The position numbers and the translations under genes are program-made. From positions 101,476,976-101,540,975 of the forward strand of contig CM056742.1 of assembly GCA_029851415.1 (NCBI GenBank): a stretch of 64,000 bases of DNA, written 5' to 3'. This document shows, piece after piece, positions 34,239 to 44,870 of the stretch (the first letter of the stretch is position 1; the number at the start of each line of letters is the position of its first letter). Under the pieces are notes generated by a model. That model made no database searches. It had not been told where the DNA came from and was given only the letters and a program-made list of their open reading frames with translations. This stretch comes from Eretmocerus hayati (Eukaryota > Arthropoda > Insecta > Hymenoptera > Aphelinidae).

Positions 34239-34897
34239 TTGCATCTTGTTTCTCGAGCCCACAGAAAAATTGTCAATTCGACAAAAGGCAAGGTGCAACT
34301 GGAAATATTGACTCCAACTTTAATGCTTGTCCTCCTAAAAAACCACATGGCGGGAGATACAAAACCAGATCTCCGACCCATCTAGTTATTACGCCCCAGA
34401 CTGGAAGGAAGAAGGAATCCAATCAAAATTCGTATCAAATTCAGAAATCGAGTGATACAACCCGCACAAAATGTGCAACCGAGGAGGACTCATTCTCAAA
34501 TACAGGGGCAGTATTCTCTCAACCAGGCAACCTACTAAATGAAGGCTCTGCTCTTGAAAAATCATCCTCGAACGGTGATAGGGATCGGGAGGTGGAAATA
34601 CAAAAAATCCATAGTGGAGAGAATTCAAATCCACGTGGAGATGAATCCGAAATCTCAAAACTCATTCCGGAGGCAGGCCGAAATGAATTACCTCCAGGAG
34701 AACACATCCAGATCCCATTAGCACCACCCACTGAAATTTTCGAGCAGCATGAGCATAATCGGAGTCATGTTCTCAAAGAGACGGAGATCAACCATATCCG
34801 CAAGCATACCCAGTTTAAAGAGGGCAGTGGGGGCACAAACTCGGATGAAACATTCACGGTATCAAGATCAATCACACTCACAGGTCAAGAGACTTGA
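34239..34897 (+). pseudogene. Gag C-terminal hydrophilic region, frameshifted
   Basis: A shifted frame continues at once with hydrophilic sequence rich in Glu, Asn, Ser and Pro (for example NPRGDESEISKLIPEAGRNE and LPPGEHIQIPLAPPTEIF), ending in TGA at 34895. A CCHC knuckle is not visible. It is likely the tail of the same Gag. Confidence 0.4.
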
Positions 34898-35295
34898 ATG
34901 GAACCAGCATCCATGTGCTCAATCAAAATGTTGGGTTCCTGATTATTCACTTCTTGATTAAAATTGTTATCCTTTCTGGAAGAGATTCAAATTTCAATGG
35001 GGGGCACGTGAGAACCATAGTCCCAAAATTTCGATATTTATGTCCAAAAAGCTTAAAAAGTAATTTCGTACCAGTTTCTATCAAGTAATATTGAATATGC
35101 GCGCTTACAAGCCGATAATATCACTCACTGTTTTGCCCAGTCGAGCTGAGCCTAGCGAGCTCATTTGACTTATATGAGGAAGATAAATGAAGAAAGACAT
35201 GTATATATGTATACGTTTATACATAGAAATCTCTATGGAATTCTATTCAGAACTTCGATGATTTCATTCAATTGATTCTAAAAAATCTTTTTTGC

Positions 35296-35827
35296 AACTT
35301 TGTGCGCAAAGTTGTAAAAAAATGAGACTTCTCTTCATTATTTACAGTGCGAGAAGTAATGCGTGAATGACTTCTCGCACAGTTTTACATTTACGCACTG
35401 ATGAAGTGTGCGTAAATGTAACTTCTCGCTCTAATGCATTTTCATTCACGCACAGTTCCAAAATATGATGTCACGTCATCCCTCTGAATTTGGCCTTTCT
35501 TGAAAACTTTCTCAAGATGATCTTGCTCGGACAGTGGTGCATTTAATTACAACTTCGCGCACAGTTGCAAAAAATAGTATACGCAACACGTGCGAGAAGT
35601 TTCCGCACACGTTGCCAACTCGCGCGAGGAGTAACATTCACGCACACTTCGAAACTTCTCGCACAACCAAAAGTACATATTTACGCACGCTCGCTTCGCG
35701 AGCGTGCGTAAATGTGTTCTTCCGGCTGTGCGAGAAGTTCCAAAGTGTGCGTGAATATTAACTTCTCGCACTCGTTTGGCAACTTGTGCGGAAATTGACC
35801 TTCTCGCACTTGTTGCGTAATATACTA
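35296..35827. mobile_element. Word-palindrome element (GTGCGAGAAG family), 532 bp
   Basis: TTTGC flanks both sides (35291-35295 and 35828-35832), and the homologous site in copy 1 is empty near 24,652. The interior is built from variants of one word in both orientations: GTGCGCAAAGTT, GTGCGAGAAGTT and GTGCGTAAAT. A large imperfect palindrome (about 35574-35829) centres on TACGCACGCTCGCTTCGCGA/GCGTGCGTA at about 35,695. No coding sequence is present. A related element lies at 38660-40530. Confidence 0.75.
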
Positions 35828-36452
35828 TTTGCTATCTAGTTCCATGATTCATCAACTCTATAATACCTGTGTTATAACTCTGAAATTCAATGAATTATTC
35901 ACAGTATTTGATTTCACAAGGTTCAAGCTTCTGTGAAATTGCATGTAAAATAGATTTCTTCAAACTCACTAATAGCTCTAATACGAATCAAGTTAAAATG
36001 TAGTTATTCCGACTCATTTCAATGAAATAGAGATTTTTCATCAACGATTTTGATAGTATTGTCTAAATAATTATTTTATTGCGAAATACTGTAAAAACCT
36101 AATATATTGTCAATTCAAGGTGATGGATCGACCATATATGTCACCATTGACGAATATTACAAAAAATCCCCAAGATCTGTCGTTTTTCAGAGTAAATTTA
36201 CCAGTGCATGAATAAAACACGTGTCTTCGATCGGTTTCTAGGAAGTTCTATATAATTATCTAAAAATCATCTTTTATTTATTACATTCAACCCAGATTTT
36301 CATTTGGAATAGTACTTGTTGGAATCGATGCAGTTTTGATAGCTTGTAAATATGTATATAGTGTGATTAACAGGACTTTTCAGTTTCAATAAATAATTAC
36401 GGTGCATGTGAATGAATCATCTTTAGGATGTTCTGGCACTCTGAGGGCCGCG

Positions 36453-36526
36453 TATAAATAGAGCCCCACGTCGGGTGCTCGAGGATTCTGCCTTTCAGTT
36501 GAAAATCAGCTCACAAAGCGAATAAA
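36453..36526 (+). promoter_or_regulatory. LTR-like promoter and polyadenylation signals
   Basis: TATAAATA at 36453-36460 is followed about 30-45 bp later by a TTCAGTT initiator-like site (about 36495) and by AATAAA at 36521-36526. The order TATA, start, AATAAA is that of U3-R in a retrotransposon LTR. Confidence 0.5.
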
Positions 36527-36548
36527 TCGAAGCCCCCAGGGTTCCATA

Positions 36549-37138
36549 TTCGCTGTGTCCACCTATATTTAGCGGGAAGAATTCTGACTGTAGCGCCCGC
36601 GGTGGCCGAACACGACAAGAAAGAACGGGGGCCAGCCACGGGGAACGGTGATCGGATGGGATGGCATAATTCGCATCGCGTAGGATCGCGATTGTCGCGA
36701 TGAGCCGCGAGAGCTGACAACATGCAGCTGATGTGTTTTCGCCTGTCGATGGCTGTTTGTTTGACTCTATATCCTACGCCGCTTTTCATTCAGTCATATA
36801 AGCAACTTGTGTTTCGGAACAACGTGGGCGTAGTTTTTTCAGTTTGATCGAACTACTGCTTGAGGAGCAGAGATTCATAACCTATATGCATTTAATGATA
36901 CAAACTATTTGCAGAGTCTTCAACGGTTTCACATCACTTTGATTTTGTAGAAAATCGAGGGCTGCAGGAAAAAAGAGCATGTAGAGTCGTCGACAATCGG
37001 TCGTCAAGGTGACGCGACACTTGCATGTGAGAGTGTGTGTGTGTGTATGTGATCTCTCGGTCGTGCTCTTGTGCCCTCGTTTTCTAATGAGCGGCAGAGC
37101 CGCTAGACGGCACTTTGAAAAACCTTGGACACAGCGAA
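36549..37138. mobile_element. 590-bp DNA transposon or MITE, TIR TTCGCTGTGTCC
   Basis: Perfect 12-bp inverted termini TTCGCTGTGTCC/GGACACAGCGAA are flanked by TA (36547-36548 and 37139-37140). The homologous site in copy 1, near 25,512, is empty (CATATATAATC). The interior contains a TG microsatellite near 37,030 and no transposase. Confidence 0.85.
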
Positions 37139-37187
37139 TATAATCTTACGATTGTAATGGAATTTTGAATGAAATCGATTGTATATA

Positions 37188-37667
37188 CAGTAAAACCTCG
37201 ATTTACCGGACACTCGCGTTGCACTCGAAAGTGTCCGTTATATGGAGGTGTCCGCTGAATCAAGTGAGTGCTATATGAACCCATTAGGCCGCGACGAAAA
37301 AGGTAAAAATACAGAAGTCATTCACTGATGAACTGAATATACGAAAAAACCACATCACAAGATCAATCTGTTCCTCAACTCTAGAATTCGCTCAATAATA
37401 CCATACAAGTTCCTCGAAATGATTGACGATTCAGGTTCGTTTTCTTGGTTTCCTCGCGACAATGTTCTGTACGTGCATTCCAGGATCAGATACTAATGCT
37501 AAACCTGCTGCATCACCACTTTGCAGAAAGTATCTCTTCGCACAAGAGGCAAATTTTTCAAAGTCATTGGTTGTGATAGGGACTTCTTGGACAGATGTTT
37601 CGTCGTAATCTTCAACTCCTCCGAGGGTACTTCCATGTCTCTCTTCAACTCAATCTCGGATGTCGAT
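37188..37667 (-). mobile_element. pogo/Tigger-like transposon end with decayed transposase tail
   Basis: After TA (37186-37187) the sequence CAGTAAAACCTCGATTTACC closely matches the pogo/Tigger terminal consensus. On the minus strand, about 37432-37610, a frame reads DYDETSVQEVPITTNDFEKF and CAKRYFLQSGDAAGLALVSD, then ends with ARKPRKRT and stop. It is acidic and then basic, like the C-terminus of pogo-type transposases. The rest of the element is missing; the sequence runs into the 26-bp array. Identification rests mainly on the terminal repeat. Confidence 0.5.
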
Positions 37668-38010
37668 AGAACTGAGTTCTCGATCACGAGTACAACATCG
37701 AATTCCTCATCACGGGTATCATAGTGAGTTCCGGATCACGGAGACGACATTGAGATCTAGATCGAAAGTACCATATTGAGTCCTACAGCACGAGTACCAC
37801 ATTGAGTTCTGGATGCCAAGTACCATATTGAGTCCTGGATCACGAGTACCACATTGATTCCTGGATCACGAGATCCACACTGGAATCTGTATTACGAATA
37901 CCACGTTGGTACTTGGTCACGAGTACAACATTGAGTACTGTATGACGATCACCATTTGAGTTCTGGATCACGAGTAACACTTCGATTTCTGTATAACGAG
38001 TACCACCTCG
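37668..38010 (+). repeat. 26-bp array (GGATCACGAGTACCACATTG), left-arm block
   Basis: About 13 diverged units of CTGGATCACGAGTACCACAT-TGAGTT. It is the outer part of the left palindrome arm, matching 61275-61966 in the right arm. Confidence 0.9.
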
Positions 38011-38027
38011 AGTTCGAGTGTAGATTG

Positions 38028-38270
38028 TTATACCGAAAAGTCAAAGATCCGAAAATCAAGATCCCGATTAACCAGGATACTGAAAATCATTATACCGAAT
38101 TTTATTATACCAAATGACCAAGATACCGAATATCAGCATACCGAATGGCCGGGATACCGAAAATCAAGATACCGAATATGAGCGATACAGAAAACCAATA
38201 TTCCGAGAATAATTTTGCAGAAAGTCAATATTCCGAAAGTCAGAATACCGAAAATAAGCTAATAGACGCA
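38028..38270 (+). repeat. Short array of ATACCGAAAATCA units
   Basis: Words of the type GATACCGAA(A/T)ATCA(G/A) repeat at roughly 15-22 bp spacing, for example near 38110, 38155 and 38170. The block is mirrored in the right arm at about 61,035-61,265 as TTCGGTATC words. Confidence 0.75.
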
Positions 38271-38433
38271 CTGAGACAACCAGGGCATGATCGGATGGCG
38301 AAATGAGTGTATTATGATCCCTCGAGTAAGAGTGGAGCCACATGAGCGAAAAGACTAATAGAATGACGTAAGGAGCGACAAGAAGAATCTTACGCACCAT
38401 GGTTGCCATGGTGCATGAGGAATTCCATTTCAA
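38164..38433 (-). other. Hydrophobic ORF, left-arm copy
   Basis: On the minus strand the frame has ATMVRKIL and APYVILLVFSLMWLHS, a strong hydrophobic segment like a signal anchor, followed by polar residues and then by the ATACCGAA array. The ATGGCAACCATGG start context is Kozak-like but is also a short hairpin. The right arm has the same frame with only a few replacements. It could be a captured first exon; the tail is repeat-derived. No family is recognised. Confidence 0.3.
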
Positions 38434-38659
38434 TGGGTGTAAGAGAAATTACACCAATTTGGCCAGCACCTAGATACTCTGGGAAGGGAGGGGGTTGGAG
38501 GGGAGTAACGTTCCATCGGAGGCACGGAGAAAGATGAATTTTCGCAAAAAAACATAAATCCACGCAATGACACTTGATTGACACACAGCTGTTCACTGAA
38601 TTCGCGCGAGGAAGTAACTACCCTAAGCACCGAAAAATACCGCTCACAAATTACTTTTT

Positions 38660-40530
38660 GATATTGTGTGCGTAAAGTTGTGCCGAAAAAGTACTTTGCG
38701 GGTGAGTGTGCGGTGCGCAAAGTTGAGCGAATTCTTTTTTACGCACGATTTTCCGTGCGCAAAGTTTGAAATCGTGCGCAAAGTTGTCGCGATCGTGCGC
38801 AAAGCTGCCATAATCTTGCGCAAAGTTCGCTTATTAGTGTGCAAAGTTGATTTCGTGCAAAAACATCGTACCTCATATCCCACCCGATTTCGAGGTTTAC
38901 GCAGTGCGATCAATTCACGGACCATCACTGAAGACAATTTAAATTTCGAATTCTCGCGGACTGACTAATAATCACTTCATTTTGTCAGTCATGGTTAGAA
39001 ATCTGATAACGCTAGCTCTTGTACTGGCTCATGATCATTCTAGGTGCTGTGTGACTCATAGGGTATATATTTTTGTACAATAGAAAAAACTATTCTATGT
39101 TTTTGCTCCCACAATGTTGAGCAATTTTCTTCTACTCGACAAAACTCATACATTCAAACAGATTGTCTCATTGAATGAGAGTTATTTAGTCTATCGTGTC
39201 AAAGAGTTCGTATAAGTCCAGAGTCAATTCTATTTAAAGTCAAAGTTCCATTCATCGGAATCAATTATAACTTCATTTCGTTAGTCATGGCTAGAAATCT
39301 AGTAACGCTAGCTCTTGTACTGACTCATGATCATTTTGAGTGCTATGTGACTCATAAAAAATATATATTTTTGTTTGAGATGAAAAATGAGCTTATGTTT
39401 GTGGTACCACAATGTTGAGAAATTATTTGTATTCAACAAATCTCAAACATTCAAACATGCTACCTCATTAGTTGAAAGTATATGTTCAATACCATTAAAT
39501 CTATTATTTGTGTTTAATAATTGATTGAGATAACTAAGCGTTGACTCAAATGTAAATGTGAGCTTTTCTAGGGTCATTGACAAATTATGGTTGATGCCAA
39601 CCATTCCCTGGAGGATAATTTTTATTTTTGTATTCGAAACTTTCTAATTACTCAAAAATTCCACCTATTCATTAATAAAATGTTGAAAGTTTCTTGTGTA
39701 TTTCACTCCTAAATTTCATCCTAATCATAGCGTACTCATGTAATGTTTCAACTTTAATTGTTCATACCTGTCCAGTAATTCTGAATATTTCTTTCCTAAT
39801 ATATATCCGTTTTCTTCAGTCGAAATTTTCCATATTTGCAAGAACTCAAAAAATTTTACAAACATTCAGATGACTCGGAGATCAAATTTTTTGCCATGAA
39901 ATTTAATGGTGTAGCTTTCTATAAAGATGAGAACTTCTTATTTGATATGGATGATAATACTTTTTCAGTGCGAGTACTTGCATATCTTACATTTGTCTTC
40001 TATTAGTACTTCTGAAAGTTGAAATCAAAATTTTTTGGCGATGCGGTAAAATATGATATATCATGAAGATTTTTTCATAATACATTTTCAGAACTTTTTT
40101 GTCAGTCGGGGGGCTCCGCCCCCCGAACCCCCCGGCGGGGGCTTCGCCCCCTGCACCCCCACCAGGGGCTCCGCCCCTGGACCCCGTCCTCGCCCTCCCT
40201 TTCCCCCGCCTTCCAAGGGATAGACCGCGGAGCACAACTTTCCGCACCAATATCAAAAAGTATAGTAAGCAACACGGGCGCAACTTTTCCGCCCTCGTTC
40301 CCGAAATTCTCGTGCGTAAAAGTGAAACTTTGCGCACAGTTGTAACTTTGCGTACGCTTCGCGGTGCGCAAAGTCTTCTGCACTGTGCGCAAAGTTATTT
40401 TGCGCACAGCGCAAAACACTTTGCCCACGTCGCAGAAGTTACAACTGTGCGCAAAGTTCACTTTTACGCACTCATTTCGGGAACTCGTGCGTAAAAGTAC
40501 TTTGCGCCCTTGTTACTTAATGTACTATTA
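38660..40530. mobile_element. 1,871-bp word-palindrome insertion in the left arm
   Basis: The right arm has the uninterrupted site near 60,630 (in reverse complement ATTACTTTAACGCACATGG), so this block was inserted after the palindrome formed. Both ends consist of inverted variants of GTGCGCAAAGTT: 38668-38840 and 40247-40530, the latter a palindrome centred near 40,380. The interior carries a two-unit direct repeat, 38976-39190 and 39268-39465 (ATGG(T/C)TAGAAATCT...), and a GC-rich block at 40108-40195. Its end (TTGTTACTTAATGTACTATT) resembles the end of 35296-35827 (TTGTTGCGTAATATACTATT). No transposase was found. Confidence 0.8.
40108..40195. repeat. GC-rich palindromic block GGGGCTCCGCCCC
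   Basis: Nested short palindromes, GGGGGGCTCCGCCCCCC, GGGGGCTTCGCCCCC and AGGGGCTCCGCCCCTGG, sit back to back in otherwise AT-rich DNA. Each can form a stable hairpin with a TCCG or TTCG loop. Confidence 0.8.
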
Positions 40531-42489
40531 ACGCACATGGTTTGAGAAAATTATAGTAACAGACTATGCTTGCTACTTATAACAATTTTTTAACTTTCAC
40601 TCTCAGTTGTTTGAAACGTATAGGTGGAAACACGGGAGTGGAATGAAAATTGACACCCTCTTTCCGAAACGTCCTATCATATCGTTTCCGCCCTCTCATT
40701 TAAATCTGAAATTCCTGTTTCTCTCTCATGGAGAGACGAAATCTCGCACTCAATATCTTGGATATAATTACTGATCAAACCACTTGTGAGTCTCCAGAGA
40801 TGCACTGAAAGGAAATGCTTTCCAGATGAGATTCTCCAAGCTATGGACTTCCCCCTCAGTACTTGAACCAGAACAATTAGGCGGATTATGAGGTTTATTT
40901 TCATGGGAGGGGGGGGAGACGTTCAACGCAGCGACACTTCTAATGAGAATTTAGAATTGTTACTTTTCACCCACATCAATATCAAGAACTCGCAAGGAGG
41001 GGTCGTGATCTGTGGGTCAAGGATTCGGGTGAAGCTATGAGAGATATTTCTCCTGGTATAGAAAAATGACAATCGAAGCAGCATAATCTAACGCTTGGCC
41101 ATTCCTGAGCCACAGCCTATCACATCAACAAGGCCAATTAACCTGTATATAAAAGTGCCTCAACTTGGGTTAATCTGGGTGTCGCGAATGTCATCGGTTG
41201 TGGCAACAAAACACTTCAGCGTTACATTTTGCAGCTTCAACAGAGGTTTCTGGATGCTTTGAGCATGCGAGGATAGAGGTCATGGATGATGAGATCAATC
41301 AATGAGGAGCACAATAAATGAGCACAAACAAATTTCCAATAGGAAACAAGTATAATTTATCAATAGTTTCTCTCACACATAGATTTGGTATTTGAAGTAT
41401 ATTGGATCAATGTATTTGCTAAGGAATATGATCAGTAATGCTTTATCATTCAACGAGCTAGACAAGCTCAATAGATCATAACAATTGTCAAACACTAAAT
41501 TTTAGCAACTTGTTTTCTATCTACGTTACTTAATCGGTAACTTTGTTATTTGATATCGCAGTATACATCGCTTAATCTATGAATCAGATGGAATACATCT
41601 TAGAACTAGATTATCTCAAAGAGGAACACTGACAACTATAACTATGAATTGAAAAGTACATTGGAGGGGATGAAAATGAATTCCTCTTTTCGGATACGTA
41701 TGTGTTTTTCGGTGGAATAGTTATCACAGTCTTGCCTTCTCATGGGAGAAATAACGAATAAACCAAAATTTCTGCCATCTGTTCCAACAAATGATCAGAA
41801 TCAGAAGAGTCTCGGGAGGACATAACAGAAACCACGATTTTTCTATATCATGAGAGACCATTGATGTACAGACGAACTTGTCCAACTACTCATCGAAGTC
41901 CGTGAAGTCCTGCATGATTGAAGTTCTTGGTTTTCACTCTTACAAGCATCACTTCCCCCGATCTTGTGTAGCTGCGAATTACTTCTAGCTGTCAAGCGGG
42001 TGAACGTGCATTATATTTGTATCATCCAGGATATCCGCATCCATCTTGTATGCGAGGATAAACTCAGCGATGTGGCTCCTTCGAGATTGAGTCTTTGCTA
42101 CGAACGGCAGTGGATCCCCTCCTACTTTTCGTGGATCATCCGGCCTTCCCTAGAAACTAAGAAAGAAGCTAGTACACACACGCCTCAATAATAACTGGTC
42201 ATAAGAATATCGATACATGTCAGAGATTACTCCACCGAGACAGCGATTACAAAAGTCGCGTTGAAGAAGAATTGCTGAGGAATGTGAATTGAGCCGAGTC
42301 TCAAACAATGCGCTACATGAGATCTCGGATAAAAGAGTTACTTGGAGGCAACATGAAAATGAAGCTCCTATGCTCATTAACCACGATTTGAAATCTAAAG
42401 AATTGAGAATGAACCAGAATCCACATGAAAAGAGTTCCCCTTGTGCGCACATGAATGGAGACGGAGCATGTCCGTTTTGATGTTACAGT
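40531..42489. other. Left-arm unique segment
   Basis: Mirrors about 58670-60630. No transposon motif is seen. It contains short frames shared by both arms at 40677-40904 and 41964-42191, and nothing else that I can assign. Confidence 0.5.
40677..40904 (-). other. Conserved short ORF with hydrophobic start, left-arm copy
   Basis: The minus-strand frame starts MKINLIIRLIVLVQVLRG, signal-peptide-like, followed by about 55 mixed residues ending NERAETI. The right-arm copy at 60258-60485 has the same length and differs at about one position. Conservation may only reflect the youth of the palindrome. No domain is recognised. Confidence 0.3.
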
Positions 42490-44870
42490 GACTATTTAGT
42501 CGAATGAAGAGAAATCCCACCCTCGCTTTCCCGGCCGACCACTCTGGCAGCTGGTACTTATAAATTCATCCCACAGTGACTATCCCCTCGAATGTAAAGA
42601 ATTCCCACCCTCGCTTTCCCGGCCGACCGTTTTGGCAGCTGTTACTTGTAATTTCATCCCACAGTGACTATCCCCTGAATGTGGAGGATTCCCACCCTCG
42701 ATTTCCTGGCCGATCTATTTGGCAGCTGGTACTTGTGATTTCATCCAACTAACAGTTGGATGATATCACACTATTGTCTGAAATGAACAAAAATCCCGAC
42801 CCACACTTTGCTGGCCGATCACTTTGGCAGCAGGTACTTGTGAATTCATCCAACAGTCACTAACCTCTCGAATGTAAGGAATTCCCACCCTCGATTTCCC
42901 GGCCGACCACTTTGGCAGCTGGTACTTGAACATTTATTTCACTGTTACTTATTCCTGAAAAGGAGAGAAACCCCACCCTCACTTACCTGGCCGACCACTT
43001 TGGCAGCTAGTACTTGTGAACTCATCCCACAGTGGCTATCCCCTGAATATAAAGAACCCCCACCCTCACTTTCCTGGCCGACCACTTTGGCAGCTAGTAC
43101 TTGTGAACTCATCCCACAGTGACTATCCCCTGAGAGTGAAGAATTCCCACCCTCGATTTCCCGGCCGACCACTTTGGCAGCTGGTACTTGAACATTTATC
43201 ACACTGTGGCTATTTCCTGAAAAGAGGAGAAACCCCACCCTCACTTCCCTGGCCGACCACTTTGGCAGCTAGTACTTGTGAATTCATCCAACAGTCACTA
43301 ACCCCTCGAATGAAAGGAATCCCCACCCTCGATTTCCCGGCCGACCACTTTGGCAGCTAGTACTTGTGAACTCATCCCACAGTGACTATCCCCTGAATAT
43401 AAAGAACCCCCACCCTCACTTTCCTGGCCGACCATTTTGGCAGCTAGTACTTCTGAACTCATCCCACAGTGACTATCCCCTGAATGTGGAGAATTTCCAC
43501 CCTCGATTTCCCGGCCGACCACTTTGGCAGCTGGTACTTGAACATTTATTTCACTGTTACTATTTCCTGAAAAGAAAAGAAACCCCACCCTCACTCCCCA
43601 GGCCGACCACTTTGGCAGCTAGTACTTGTGAACTCATCCCACAGTGACTATCCCCTGAATATAAAGAACCCCCACCCTCACTCTCCTGGCCGACCACTTT
43701 GGCAGCTAGTACTTGTGAACTCATCCCACAGTGACTATCACCTGAATGTGAAGAATTCCCACCCTCGATTTCCCGGCCGACCACTCTGGCAGCTGGTACT
43801 TGAACATTTATTTCACTGTTACTATTCCCTGAAAAGAGGAGCGACCCCACCCTCACTTTCCTGGCCGACCATCCTGGCAGCTAGTACTTGTGAACTCATC
43901 CCACAGTGACTATCCCCTGAATGTGAAGAATTCCCACCCTCGATTCCCCGGCCGACCACTTTGGCAGCTGGTACTTGAACATTTATTTCACTGTTACTAT
44001 TTCCTGAAAAGGAAAGAAACCCCACCCTAACTTTCCTGGCCGACCGCTTTGGGAGCTAGTACTTGTGAACTCATCCCACAGTGACTATCCCCTGAATATA
44101 AAGAACCCTCACCCTCACTTTCCTGGCCGACCACTTCGGCAGCTAGTACTTGTGAACTCATCCCACAGTGACTATCCCCTGAATGTGAAGAATTCCCACC
44201 CTCGATTCCCCGGCCGACCACTTTGGCAGCTGGTACTTGAACATTTATTTCACTGTTACTATTTCCTGAAAAGGAAAGAAACCCCACCCTAACTTTCCTG
44301 GCCGACCGCTTTGGGAGCTAGTACTTGTGAACTCATCCCACAGTGACTATCCCCTGAATATAAAGAACCCCCACCCTCACTTCCCCGGCCGACCACTTTG
44401 GCAGCTAGTACTTGTGAACTGATCCCACAGTGACTATCCCCCGAATGTGGAGAATTCCCACCATCGATTCCCCGGCCGACCACTTTGGCAGCTGGTACTT
44501 GAACATTTATTTCACTGTTACTATTTCCTGAAAAGAAAAAAAACCCCACCCTCACTTTCCTGGCCGGCCACTTTGGCAGCTAGTACTTGTGGATTCATTC
44601 AGCAGTGACTAACCCCTCGAAGTGGAGAATTCCCACCCTCGATTCCCCGGCCGACCACTTTGGCAGCTGGTACTTGAACATTTATTTCACTGTTACTATT
44701 TCCTGAAAAGAGAGGCAACCTCACCCTCACTTTCCTGGCCGACCATTCTGGTAGCTAGTACTTTTGAACTCATCCCACAGTGACTATCCCCTGAATGTGA
44801 AGAATTCCCACCCTCGCTCCCCCGGCCGATCATTTTGGCAGCTAGATTTCGCACAGTGACCATCCCCTCA
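42490..44870 (+). repeat. 87-bp tandem array, left arm (~27 units)
   Basis: Units of about 87 bp share GGCCGACCACTTTGGCAGCT and (A/G)GTACTTG. Three subtypes alternate as a ~262-bp higher-order unit: one with AACATTTATTTCACTGTTAC, one with CCTGAATATAAAGAACCCCC, one with CCTGAATGTGAAGAATTCCC. Because 87 is divisible by three, long open frames appear on both strands; they are not genes. The inverse array is at 50865-58665. Confidence 0.95.

Larger units (their letters stand above)
35009..37187 (+). mobile_element. LTR-like repeat, copy 2 (with two different insertions)
   Basis: It starts TGAGAACCATAGTCCC, after a short G-run (GGGGGG, about 34999) that could be a polypurine tract, and is collinear with 23587-25568. 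It lacks both MITEs of copy 1 but has its own two insertions (35296-35827 and 36549-37138). The TATA box is intact here, and AATAAA lies at 36521. Divergence from copy 1 is visible every few tens of bases, so the pair is old. Confidence 0.5.
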
